DNA of 64,000 nucleotides from Tyto alba (taxonomy: Eukaryota; Chordata; Aves; Strigiformes; Tytonidae), in NCBI RefSeq assembly GCF_018691265.1, contig NW_024881272.1, forward strand, positions 27,393,323-27,457,322, in the 5' to 3' direction. The notes below the pieces were generated by a model, which saw only the letters and a list, made by a program, of their open reading frames with translations, was not told where the DNA came from and did not search any database. Made by a program: the position numbers and the translations under genes. How positions within the stretch are numbered: position 1 is the stretch's first letter; each line of letters opens with the position of its first letter. Shown piece by piece: positions 21,291-31,690 of the stretch.

Positions 21291-22030
21291 CATCAGCTAT
21301 TCTGCATAGATATGACCATGTAGAATAAAAGCAGCATTTTTCACTCCAGGCTGCTTATTAAACAGATCTTAATGGTCTGTGGGACCTTCCTTCTTCACTC
21401 TGCCTCCAAAAATGTACATTGCTTTATAGCACTTGTGGGAACTACAGGCTGACTACGTAGAACTAGAAAAAGATGAATTCTAATTAAGAGATAATGTCAG
21501 TGGAATAGAACTTTGTCACAGGATAATGATCCCCTGCTGTTAGATAAATATGGAAGCAAAACTTAGGCAGTTTTTGAAAATAAACACTGAGGTGATGCCA
21601 AGATGTTTATATTCAGAAAGGGAAACATTTATCCCTCTGCAATATTTCTATTTCATGGGGGTTTTTAATTAAACAAAACCAATCCTTCCCTCCCTCCCAA
21701 CAGAAAACATCGTCATTAATGACCTTGACCTTCCAAACCATCATGAATATATGATCCTCACTAAAATAAATGTGTAAGGCAGTGCTGACAGATTCACTCT
21801 ATAGAAGTAATAGAGTTTTGGGAGTGTCATCAATAAAGCTTAGCAACTATTAGCAATATTTTTCCACTTATTAATAATCAAATTACTAGCTATAATGAGC
21901 CAAACTACCTTCTGGCAAAATTCCTTTTTGTCAATGGATGTACGCCAGCAGGCAATTTGGTTCAGTATTTTACATTTACTGTATATGTATTCAGTGGGCA
22001 AATTTTGATCTGTTACCTGTTTATATTTGG
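21291..22030. other. unannotated sequence
   Basis: Nothing recognised. Confidence 0.5.
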
Positions 22031-22035
22031 AATAC

Positions 22036-22070
22036 ATCAACAGAAGTCAGTGGAATTACAAAGTGAAAAC
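22036..22070. repeat. old palindromic interspersed repeat, copy 6 (weak)
   Basis: ATCAACAGAAGTCAGTGGAA followed by TTACAAAGTGAAAAC resembles the 'gaagtcaatggaattacaccagtgtaaaac' version of the family. Short and uncertain. Confidence 0.3.
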
Positions 22071-23195
22071 TATGCAAAATCTGCTTTTTAATGCTTTCAC
22101 CGTGTATTTCTTTAATTTACAGTTCTTAGTAAATGGGAACAAAATACAGCATGCAAAATATAGTGACTTTTCAAAACGTGAAGAAAAAAGCCTCAGAAGT
22201 CAAACTGTATATCAGTGACTTTGTTTACTATGTCTCCCAGAAGTAATTCTCTTCTTCCAGTGCACCTGGAAGTTGCGTGAAAATCAGTGGGCTGCAAATG
22301 TGTGGGAAGAAAACCTGGCTGCTTCTTCAGGTAGCAGAAAAGGAAAACAGAAACACCAAGCTTGGAAGCTCTAGTAACCAACCACAGGTTGTGTTTTTTA
22401 CCCTCTGCTTAAGGGGAAAGGCTTATCCTCACTCCATTACATAATTTGTGGATCTAGTAAGGGGTCCAATTAAGGTATGCTTGTAGGTCCCTGGTCTTTT
22501 GGTATCTTTTGGATAAAACCTACAAATGAATGTCACCAGCAGACTGGCAAACAGGCCTGGACCAGTACAGTTGCACTTTGCTGATGCCATCACTGGAGCT
22601 GCTTCTCTACTAGCACCAGCAAGATGGTAGGAGGAAATACTTAAAGGATGTCATCAGGCATCAACATGCCAACAAGAAAGAAGCAGCTCACACATGCCAG
22701 CAGTTGAAACGTATCTCACATGACGGAACCTATGGCACAAAGATTTAGCTGCTTCCCTTTGCAATTTAAGCTCTGTTGTATCCTGAATTACAGATTCTAT
22801 CAATTGACAGTAAAGTGTCACATGGATCTTTCTGCAAGAATAAGCAGTTTTAGTTAAATTGATTAAATGTATCTGGTACACTTCTTTATTGTTTTTCTGT
22901 TCTGTTATTTTCCAATATGGTATCTAGCTTCCAGAAATAACATTCAGGAAAATTCAGAGGTTTGTGGTGTTTTTTTCTATATGAGCATGTATAAAATAAA
23001 ATCAATTAAAAAGCAGGAATGCAATTTCTAGTGGTACTTTGCAATGACTGACTAATATACTTTGAATATTTTCCACTGTAAATTTGCTTTGCTTGATTCT
23101 CTTCCCTTAGAAACTGCTATTTAGTAAAAACTAATCAGCATGTCAACATTTTGTTTATTCTTAAATAGCATCATTTATTATTATTATTACAGTGT
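22071..23195. other. unannotated sequence
   Basis: No gene seen. A short ATT repeat is at 23175-23190. Confidence 0.5.
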
Positions 23196-23199
23196 CACT

Positions 23200-23560
23200 T
23201 TGTTTTTTGCCATCTAGAGGATTCCAGGAGCGTCGGCTCCCCACATGGCCCACCTATTTGACATTCAGGGTGCTTGCCCCTTCTTCCATTGCTATGACAA
23301 GGTTACACAAAGTCTGCAGCCCTGCGAAAACAGGTTCCTTTGGAAGCTGAAACTCTGACAGACTTTGTACACAGCAAGGCATCCGTGACATCTTGGCGTC
23401 TGCCAGCTCCATTCTTGCTTGATTAGCTCTTGGTTACCTCAGTGATAATGTCTGGAGGCACTGATTAATGTACAATAATGGTACATCTCACTGGAAAGAT
23501 AAGCTTATAGAAGATCAATTAAACAGTGGCAATTTCACAGGCTACAAGCTAGAAGAATGG
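23200..23560. promoter_or_regulatory. candidate conserved non-coding element
   Basis: About 360 bases of balanced composition and unusual information content, with CpG retained in the short stem GGAGCGTCGGCTCC (23229-23242) and at 23381 and 23399. Words of note are GATTAATGTACAATAATGG and AAGATAAGC (GATA-like). No frame is open through it. It continues toward the block at 23640-23900. Confidence 0.35.
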
Positions 23561-23639
23561 TACTTGCAGCCTTTTCGTGGAGCTATTTTTTAATCAGTTT
23601 CTTCTGCCTGCTCTAGAATTTTCATGTAAAACAGTAGCT

Positions 23640-23900
23640 ATCATAGGAGGAAAAAAGAAATACCCTGAAAATGAAAGGTGATGGTACCCATTAAAATTAC
23701 AAGGGAAAATGAATATGAATCAAGGCCCCTGAACATTCCTTCAGCTGTCAGAAGGTTACAAATTCTGCTTTGATGATAAGACAAGAAGTTTTTTCAAATG
23801 CAAACTTGCCATAAATGGTACATAGGAGAATGCCATTGTTTCATGCAATTACATTGTTGCCTGGGCAACCATGTACAAAAGTTAATGTAAGTACAGGTTT
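23640..23900. promoter_or_regulatory. candidate conserved non-coding element with RFX site
   Basis: Contains TGATGATAAGACAAG (GATA-like), ATGCAATTACATT (POU/homeodomain-like) and the RFX X-box listed separately. The block sits 80 bases after the previous candidate, so both may be one larger element. Confidence 0.38.
23856..23869. promoter_or_regulatory. RFX X-box, perfect 6+6 inverted repeat
   Basis: GTTGCCTGGGCAAC is a full X-box: half-sites GTTGCC and GGCAAC on opposite strands with a 2-base spacer. RFX-family winged-helix proteins bind this arrangement as dimers, in ciliary gene promoters and other enhancers. A full symmetric site is rare by chance. Confidence 0.6.
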
Positions 23901-23961
23901 AAAGACGAAGTGTCTCCTAAATTGGAATAAAATCCCATTTAATAGTATAGATGATCCACAT

Positions 23962-23977
23962 AAAAAAAAAAAAAAAA
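23962..23977. repeat. poly-A run
   Basis: About 16 consecutive A, not attached to a recognisable retrocopy. Confidence 0.9.
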
Positions 23978-23979
23978 GA

Positions 23980-25215
23980 TGACCTGAATGTAACTATAAA
24001 AAGACCTCTTCTTGAGCAGGAGTATAAATTAAAGGTTAGCTTCCTCCTTCAGTTTTTAATCAGTCTTTTTAATAATAATAAAAGCAAAAATCTTCAGGTA
24101 CTATATGTTAAATAGTTATAACAATGAAAATTTAAAGAACATTAATATTATCTTCCTATAAGAAAACTTTAGAGACAGTCATCATGTAAATAACAAATTT
24201 TGAAAGGCATCTGTTTTTATAAGGGCTTTTAAAACAGACAACAAATTATTTTGCCCTAGAAAACAGTATTATGGAAAAGTATTTTATTGAAATGTATCCA
24301 AAGATTGTTCTTCCAATAATTATATTTAATGCAGATGGGGGAGGGAGAAGCCTATATTGTAGTGGGCAGTCAGTTTTATTACTGGAATGACTACACTTCT
24401 TCCTATCATCAGCCTGGATTTAATGGCAGAATTATGGCCCATTATGTCTATTGCAATGAATTCTCCGGAACAGGGTGGCCAAAGATATATCTGAATGTAG
24501 AACTAAAACACATTGTTGAATGTATTCTTCAGGATATTTTGCATCCCTGGTCACATGCCAAAGTGGAGAAGCATCCAGAAATCATGAAAGAGAGAGAGGC
24601 CATGAAGCAGCAAAAGAGCAGAAATAAAAAGATCACTTTTGTTATGCATTCCTATTTTTTTTTTTAAATAAAAATAAAATCTGCAAAGAATCCTGCATTT
24701 ACACCCCTATTTCCAATTACAGTGGCTGCCTCTGATGATGATATGAAAAGGAGAACTGCCTGTAGAATAAAAGGAATACTTTTCTCAATTTGGAGGGAGG
24801 ATTAAAAATATTCTGCTTTCTTTGCTTTACAGATATGTGTATTATTTTTGAAAGAAAGAGAAACTGTTGTACTTGCCTTTGTCACTACAACCTCAAACAA
24901 GAATGTCTCCAGTATTTAGGAGGGACAAAACACAAGAAAACATACTGAAATGAACAATGCTGTACTACTGGAGACATGGAGTAGCTGACCTAGTTGGTCT
25001 TTTCCATCTCTTGTTTTTTAACTCTGTAAGAAATGGTACAAATGCATAATAAAGTCCAACACATATTCACTAAGACACCGAGGAACTAAAATACATAATA
25101 GAATAATACAATTTTGCCTGATAGGAAACAGTAACTGTGTTTTGCTGGAGAAGTCAGGTAGGAAGAAAAGAGATTTCTGGCTGATGTTTAAAGGAAAACC
25201 TCTTTGTGCTAATCC
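23980..25215. other. unannotated sequence with a chance-length frame
   Basis: A 112-codon plus-strand frame (24329-24667) is rich in Trp, Tyr and His, but no family is recognised and no splice or promoter signal supports it. Nothing else seen. Confidence 0.45.
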
Positions 25216-25223
25216 AGCTGGGC

Positions 25224-25309
25224 ATGATTTTCACAAGTGCAGAACACTTAAAACTCCACTTGAAGTCAATAGAAGCTGCAAGTGCTCAGCACTTCTGAAA
25301 AGCAAGCCC
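25224..25309. repeat. old palindromic interspersed repeat, copy 7
   Basis: GCATGATTTTCACAAGTGCA, then CTCCACTTGAAGTCAATAG in the centre and AAGTGCTCAGCACTTCTGAA at the right end fit the version 'gattttca-agtgctcagcac...gaagtcaatgggagct...gtgctcagcacttctgaaaatcaggcc'. This is one of the better copies in the window and the match runs across both arms. Confidence 0.65.
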
Positions 25310-25660
25310 TTTGGGAACTGGTGAAGAACAAAGAGCAAGGAACTTGTGCCTCACATAAACTGACTGTCAAAATTTGTAGAGCTGCCATCGTCTTCTCATT
25401 TAAACATGTTCTTAACACCTTCCTCTGCCTCTGAGTGATAGCTACAAGTCACTCCAATCTGGCACTGGTTAGGCAAGCAGCAAGATAAAATTTCTGCATT
25501 TATGCTAATGCATTTGGTTTAGAATTATCATCTTGCCCATATAACCCTTCATATGTCCTTCTTTATCTATTTAACACGCCTGTTGTGTTGTTTCCTACTC
25601 AGGTTGAAGTTATTAGAATGGATACCTTCATAAAACAGCAATTAGAGGTAATCAGTTCTC
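25310..25660. other. unannotated sequence
   Basis: Nothing recognised. Confidence 0.5.
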
Positions 25661-25683
25661 TTTTTTTTTTTTTTTTTTTTTTT
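25661..25683. repeat. poly-T tract
   Basis: About 23 consecutive T. Confidence 0.92.
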
Positions 25684-26068
25684 GTAATGTGTTATTACGG
25701 ATTTCTCCAAAGTTGGAAGACCAAAAAATTCATAAATCATTCAGGCTCGGCACAATAGTTATTAACCTAAGCTTGTAGAAATGCAAAATTATCAAGCTGA
25801 CATTACAAACCACAGTAATTGGAAGGTATCAATCTTTGGGTGTCTGTCAGATTAGAGTTATATATCAACACGGCTAAGAACATAAAAGGAATTGGATATT
25901 GAACCAGCTTCTTAAAAATGTACTGGACACCTCAACAATTGTAGTTTCCTCCTGAGGAAATATGAAAACTTAAAATATCATCTCTGTGCAATAAAGAAAT
26001 GAGATCTTATTGGAATTCTTATGAAGAGGAAGAAATGTATTGGTATGACTCATAAAATAATAATAGTA

Positions 26069-26205
26069 TGAATAATACTTTGCATTGTTTTAGTGCTTTC
26101 TATCTCAGAAGCTGAAAGTAACTTTATAAAAATTAATGGATTAAGTCTGACAATAGACCTTTGAGGTGTACCATTATCTTTGTTTTACAGATAGCAAACT
26201 GAAGG
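26069..26205 (+). repeat. old MIR/CORE-SINE-like copy
   Basis: The order is that of an ancient CORE-type SINE read from its 3' side: AATACTTTGCATTGTTTTAG, TGCTTTCTATCTCAGAAGCT, CTTTATAAAAATTAATGG, TTTGAGGTGTACCATTATC and TTTTACAGATAGCAAACTGA. The last word is the hallmark 'ccattttacagatgaggaaactga'. Bird genomes keep few such copies and they are old. Confidence 0.68.
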
Positions 26206-26359
26206 CAAACAGATTCTAAATGTCCTGCTAATGTAACGCTTAGAGAAAGCTTTAAATACAGTCTTTGTAGGAAATGCTGGCCTTCTGTGGAAGCAAGGCA
26301 AAATTATCAGTTCATCTGTCAGTATAATCCAGACCATATGAAATTGCTTTTGAACCTGA

Positions 26360-26372
26360 TGGTCAGTGACCT
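26360..26372. promoter_or_regulatory. IR-1 nuclear receptor-like element
   Basis: TGGTCAGTGACCT is an inverted pair of AGGTCA-type half-sites separated by one base, with one change from the ideal. IR-1 sites are known for FXR-type receptors. No supporting neighbours are visible. Confidence 0.3.
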
Positions 26373-28080
26373 TTGAAAGAACTTAATTCTCAATAATTAG
26401 TAATTTCCTCCTAAAGTCTGGAGGCTGATAAAGGCAAAGATCCAGCATAGTGTCACTCTGACCTCGAGTTCTACATTTTCCACATCTTTTGTTTGGCAAC
26501 AATGTCTGATAGCCATCATGAACATAAAACTCAAGACAAGCCATAGTTTGTTTTCTTTTGCCCAGGGTATCTCAGGGATTATGTTTTGGGGAAAGGGGAA
26601 GAATTTGGGTTATCATGGTGGGGTTAGTGGATACAGGATACAGATCTACAGGATACCAGGGCTAAATAGTTCTGCTAACAGAATAACCATGCATGCTTAG
26701 TTAATATATAAAAGTTTTTTCAGAACCAGTCCCTTTGGAAAAGTACATCAAATACCCAACTGCTAAAATACATCTTTCAATCTCTATCCTTCATTTTTGC
26801 CTAATGACATATGCTTGGATAGCCACCAATCCAGTGTACTTTGGAAAAGATCTTAATCTGTCTGAAATGGAAGAGCTGTCACACTGAGATAAGCTCAAAG
26901 ACCACAGTTTTACTAAAAATTGCTATCTGGAAATTCTTTCTGTAGCAAGGTAAACAGCTAACCTACTTTCTACATAGTCAAAGGAAATATTTTCAAAGGA
27001 TACCAGAGGTTCACATACTAAAATGCATATGAATTTCTCTATGCCTGCTTATATTATTTGTGTTTATCATGACTGGGCTCCTGTCACTGTGTCAATTTAA
27101 CAGAAGTGAAATTCAAAAGCCATCTAAGCATGTGTTCTTGTGCACAACTGCAGTAATACTTCACTTGATGACTCTAGGCATAAATGCAACTCACCTATTC
27201 ACATTCTTGTGTGCCTACAAACTGTTGAAAACTCTGGCTGGGATGCAGATCCCGGGGACAAGCCAGAATTACATGTTTTATTAAGATCCTTAGATTCATC
27301 CAGAACAGATCTTACTGACCACAGAAAATTCTGGGAGTGTACTGTTGCTGGTGTATTATTCATGTACTGCTACATAAAATTAACACAGCAATGAGGAAAT
27401 ATTGGCTACAATCCCAGTAAAAAAGCTCTCACCTAATATTAGTGCTATTACTAGTATGTGGAAATAAATTATTTGCTTTACCTCCTCCCTGAAGTCATAC
27501 AAGAAGTACAGCGTGAGTTCCCAAAGGTTACATGGACACTTTTCAACCTTCTATAGATTCTGAAGACTCTTCTAAGGGTCATATGGATCCCTTTGAAAGA
27601 TAAAAGGTTTTTATATATGAAGTATGGAAGGCTATGTACTTCATTTCGTCTTAGCCACAGAGCTCTAGTGATAATATATAAATAATCATGCCTCCAGGGC
27701 TAGGTATCTCTGAAGGTTCTTTGCATTTGAAGCTCTCCTAAACTCAGATCTGATTCTCTATACCTCTTCAAATTGGAAGAGCATGAAATATGTTAGAGAG
27801 CAATGTGGAAGCATAACTGATGAGTTCCCCATTTAATAACAACTCAAGATAAAAAGAAGACATTTCCAGGACTTCAGAACTGTCCCAGGGTCAGCTGCCT
27901 TCGCTCATCCTCATCCTCCATATTTGGAAGCAGTTAAGTAGAAGATTGATTTATAGACATGACTTTGGAGGATGCCTCCAGTACAGTAAGTTTACACAGG
28001 ACCACAAGGTTCAACAAGTTTGGCTCATCACATGATGTGATAGCAGCAGTAAGGAAGATCATCTCATCTGCACTTTTGAT
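26373..28080. other. unannotated sequence
   Basis: No gene or repeat recognised. ACAGGATAC occurs twice at 26633-26664. Confidence 0.5.
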
Positions 28081-28084
28081 CTTT

Positions 28085-28340
28085 CAACATAAAAGGCTCC
28101 TAACTCCCAGTTAGCGAACACACCAGCTAAGCATACCGGAGGGAGAGCAGCACAGTGGCAACACACTGACAAGCAGATTCGATTTCAATTAGCATTTCAG
28201 CTTCAGCTGACAAGTCAGAAAGACAGAGTGGGGGAAACGTATATGCGAGACAGCGATACTCAGCGCAGAAACTCAGCAGACAGGGAAATAATGTAAAGGC
28301 TGCTTGATTTGCAAATTGACTCATGCAGCAAAATCAGTTT
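28085..28340. promoter_or_regulatory. candidate conserved non-coding element
   Basis: CpG dinucleotides at 28115, 28137, 28180, 28238, 28246, 28254 and 28264 stand out in this CpG-poor region. The right end has GATTTGCAAATTGACTCATG, combining an octamer-like ATTTGCA with an AP-1/MAF site (TGACTCA, 28317-28323). Two frames of about 65 codons are shadows. Confidence 0.37.
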
Positions 28341-28470
28341 CCTTATTATTATTTTACAAGACAGAAAATTAAGGAGGGATATATAATTAGATGAAATTAT
28401 TTAAATCTCAAAGAAAATATCAGGAAAATGTGAACAGTTCATCCACTTCTTAAAAACGCTGTAGAAGTAA
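28341..28470. other. unannotated AT-rich sequence
   Basis: Nothing recognised. Confidence 0.5.
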
Positions 28471-28492
28471 CAGGCAGGGGGAGCTCCTCTAC
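28471..28492 (+). promoter_or_regulatory. weak CTCF-like site
   Basis: CAGGCAGGGGGAGCTCC resembles the CTCF core CAGGGGGCGCT with one central change and includes the palindrome GGAGCTCC. Weaker than the site at 13709. Confidence 0.2.
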
Positions 28493-28779
28493 TGGTCAGA
28501 GGTGAAAGAAAAAACAGAAGGTCCAGGAGCTGCTGCCATCGCTGAGCAGAGGCAAAACTGGCCACCTGCTTATTAAAGGGTCCAAGTTAGTTACCAAAAA
28601 ATTTAAGGCCATGAGATTTCCCGCCAGTTACAAGCTGAGTGGATGTAAAAGTGAGGATCTATTACAACTGGCATTTTTGGTGAAAATGAGCTACACTTCA
28701 AATCTATTTTCCCTCAGGGTTTTGAAGAAGGGGGACAGATGGTTGGATAATTTATACCATTTGGCACGCAGTTACATTT

Positions 28780-28835
28780 GGAAAAAAAAAAAAGAAGAGA
28801 AGAGAAAAGAAAAGAAACCGAGACAGACAGACATG
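28780..28835. repeat. purine-rich simple repeat
   Basis: GGAAAA then AAGAGAAGAGAAAAGAAAAG-type units, followed by ACAGACAG repeats. About 50 purine-dominated bases. Confidence 0.8.
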
Positions 28836-29720
28836 AGCTATACATATCTGAGCAGAGATGCCATGATTTTAGACACAGATTTGCTCAGGCAACACCACCA
28901 GTATGTGTTGCTAAATATTATAATGGCAATTTTAAATGAAAGATAGGGATTGATGACTCCACTGCAGAGAAATTAGAGTGGAGAATATGAACATTAATTT
29001 TTTAACCCCCCCGTTTGAGGATCTCAGAAAGCTCTTGGTTTACATTAATATATGATCACACTTTTCACTTCATATTCTATTTCATCATTACATCTCAGGT
29101 TTCAGTGGTTTACTTCCTCCAGATCTTCAGCTTGAAGTAAATACTACCATTTTTCTTGCACAGTGATGAAACAGTCAAGTTATACCTAATAGTAGATCAC
29201 TATTAGAAGTGATCATGTTAAAAAAAATTCAAATGCCATGTTCAAGTGCAGTTTCATGAACTTCAGAGCACCTAAAACTGGAGATGAACTCAGTGGAGTA
29301 GTAATGGCTCCACATTCTCAAACTGAGACATGGCAAATCGTCTACAGGGCACTACAAAGGGAAACATGGCAAACTGAGGATCTTTTGCAGCCTGTTTTCC
29401 TGAAGAAGTGAGTTTATGTAAAAATCCCCTCTAATCTGTCAGTCTTCTCCACACCACTGTACCCACAAGATGATTTTAACTAAATTTCTCAAAGACATCT
29501 GATTGATGTTGCAGTTAGACAGGTTATACAGAGATAGATAAAGGAGACACACTCAAATTAGATCCCCATCTGAGGCAAAACTCTCAACCTAAACTTGGCC
29601 ATGTAGTTACATACCGCAGCATACAAACCAAGCAATGCTGCAGGGACCCAGTGTGCATAGTCCACTGCTTCCACAACGACCTGCAAAACAGCTCTCAACC
29701 AATAAATTTCCTTGAGGCCC
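28836..29720. other. unannotated sequence
   Basis: No gene or repeat family recognised. Confidence 0.5.
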
Positions 29721-29724
29721 CTCT

Positions 29725-29758
29725 GGCTGCTGGAGGTGTGACGCTCACCTCAGCAGCC
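29725..29758. repeat. GC-rich hairpin
   Basis: GGCTGCTGGAGGTG (29725-29738) pairs with CACCTCAGCAGCC (29746-29758) across a 7-base loop, giving 13 base pairs with a single bulged base. Seven or more are G-C pairs, so the stem is stable. It could be a transcribed hairpin or a repeat remnant. It is shorter than a usual microRNA precursor. Confidence 0.7.
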
Positions 29759-29929
29759 TCGATTTCCAACCCCAGCACTGTTGAGTAGCTAACATTTACT
29801 CTCTTAAATGTGTTTCTTGAACAGCCACCTCGGGAAGGTCTCAGAAAAAGCCAAAGCAATCAGAATATGTAAGGAGAGCTGTGTCAAATCTAAAGCTGTA
29901 AATATTAAAAACCCATCACATTAATATTG

Positions 29930-30175
29930 CAAAGCTAAATGCTGCATGTTGGCAGAAAGCCCACAGTTGCCAGTGACCTTCTTCGGGAAGGGAAGGCCGA
30001 CCTCCAAACAGCCGTATGGGGGTTGCCTGTGTTTGTGTTTATCGTGCATATAAATACACACCAGTCTGTTGACCAAGTTTGCGGGACATTTACAGTAGTT
30101 ATTAAACCCGATCTGTATTGTTTCAACCTTTCCAGAGCTCTGCCAATGTTTGTACAGTAAATGCTCTCATCTACT
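29930..30175. promoter_or_regulatory. candidate conserved non-coding element
   Basis: CpG at 29983, 29999, 30013, 30043, 30082 and 30109 survives in AT-rich surroundings. GTGTTTGTGTTTATCGTGCA (forkhead/HOX-like) and GTAGTTATTAAACCCGATC are dense in factor-like words. Frames are open on both strands across the block (73 and 90 codons), typical of constrained non-coding DNA with few TA-stop words, and neither looks like a protein. Confidence 0.42.
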
Positions 30176-30189
30176 AAAGAAAATGGGGA

Positions 30190-30206
30190 AAAAAAAAAAA
30201 AAAACA
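30190..30206. repeat. poly-A run
   Basis: About 16 A directly after the candidate element at 29930-30175. Confidence 0.85.
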
Positions 30207-30795
30207 AAACGAAAGCATGACAATGTTGGACACAGGGGCTCTTGCAGCCTCAGTGGTTTGGTAGGCACAAGCAGGAGGTACATGGGAGAGGTGAGAGACC
30301 AGCATGGGTACCCGGTGCGGCAGCATCAGGAAACTCCACTTTTCAAAAGCTAAAGTGGAAAGCAGTGGCTCTGTCCTGGCCACACACAGGCAAATATGGA
30401 GGCAGCTGTGGCTAGTACAGACTCTGCTAAATTTACTCCAAAAATCCCTGTTGCAACTGGGTGTTGACTGGGAGAGAGGCACAGTAAGAGGCAAGCTGAA
30501 GAGCAGCGATGAGCCTTTGGAAGGGCTTAAGAGTAAACACTTAACATTCACAGCTTATGAACCACAACAAGACAGCCTTGCTTTGTTCCTCGGACTTGTG
30601 ATTTTGGGTGTGAAACCATCTCCATCAGTATTAAAAATCCAGACAACCAATCTGAAGCTTCTCTAGTGGAACAAAAATCAGAACAAGTTTTGAAAATTTC
30701 AGTCATTTTCACAGGGGATAAAAATACAAAAGATGGTCTTTTAATAGAGGAAGAGGTGGTGAACACCTTAGACACATCTCTGGCACTAGAGGTTT
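30207..30795. other. unannotated sequence
   Basis: Frames of 120-125 codons overlap on opposite strands (30174-30666) and neither shows a domain. Nothing else seen. Confidence 0.45.
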
Positions 30796-30799
30796 TTAT

Positions 30800-31300
30800 T
30801 CACTGGGCTTTTAATTTGTTTTCACAGCGGTTTGAACAAATTGAATTTGTTAATTAAAGCGGTAAAATGAAATGCTGAACATTATTGACTAGATGCTAAT
30901 TACATTAGAAGAGATATCGGGGGAGGGAGGAGTCCTTGTCTTCAATAGCCAGGACAAATCATATTAAGAGAGACAAGTGATCAGTCTGAGCCTAAATTCT
31001 GCAGGGAAAAATCTGTTTACATGTTGTGGTTTAATGTTTATCATTCATGATCTTCAATTGGCAATACCAATAGAAACATGATTACTGCAGCTTGCTATTG
31101 TACCTCTTTTCAAATTTCACTCTAGTTTATAACATTCACTAAGCAGAGGTCATTACCCAATTAAATGCAATGATGCTCACTGTGCTAATCAGGAAGGACG
31201 TTATTTTAAAGTTGGCCTCATGAAAATGCAAGCAGCTCACATTCCATCTCCAAAAAGCCCTTTGAGTGTTCAAGCTGTAACTTTTAGTACTAAAAAAATT
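30800..31300. promoter_or_regulatory. candidate conserved non-coding element cluster
   Basis: Two sub-blocks (about 30800-30915 and 31015-31280) are packed with homeodomain-like cores: TTTAATTTG, GTTAATTAAAGCGG, GCTAATTACATTAG, CTTCAATTGGCAATACC, TACCCAATTAAATGC and GCTAATCAGG. The second also keeps AGGACGTTATTTTAAAG. No frame, repeat or low-complexity run explains them. This is the most enhancer-like stretch of the window by eye. Confidence 0.45.
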
Positions 31301-31589
31301 AATATCAAGTTGATTGTTTTGTTTCTTCATACTCCCTTTCATTTTATGACCTTAATTTCCATATTAGCATATTATTTTCAGTAAAATTTTAATTCTACCC
31401 TTCATCTATGTGTATGAGAACGGCTGGAACTTGGTATTACTTTCATCAATGTAATTTAATATGAATCTATACCATAATCCTTCCTGTTAATGTCCACTAC
31501 ACAATTTCTGTTATGTAGATACCTGGCCCCAACCCTATGAATTATTTGTAAACAACATGCATTCACCATATGACTATGATTGCTGTCTT

Positions 31590-31690
31590 CAGAGTAAAAT
31601 CCCATTGATGTGAAAATGCCAAGAGATTTTGGTTCCTGAGGTACCTAAATTCTGCCTGAAAATATAACTGAGCCCCTAAATCACTTATTT
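31590..31690. repeat. old palindromic interspersed repeat, copy 9 (weak)
   Basis: Has ATCCCATTGATGTGAAAATG and GAGGTACCTAAATTCTGCC, resembling the 'gcacctaaatcccattgacttcaatggg' version of the family. Heavily decayed. Confidence 0.3.

Noticed and set aside
24329..24667. 112-codon frame rich in Trp, Tyr and His
   Set aside because: It looks less random than most but matches nothing I know, ends in a T run, and has no acceptor, promoter or poly-A evidence.
30174..30666. Opposing frames of 120 and 125 codons
   Set aside because: Overlapping opposite frames without domains; the end of one reads a poly-A run as phenylalanines.
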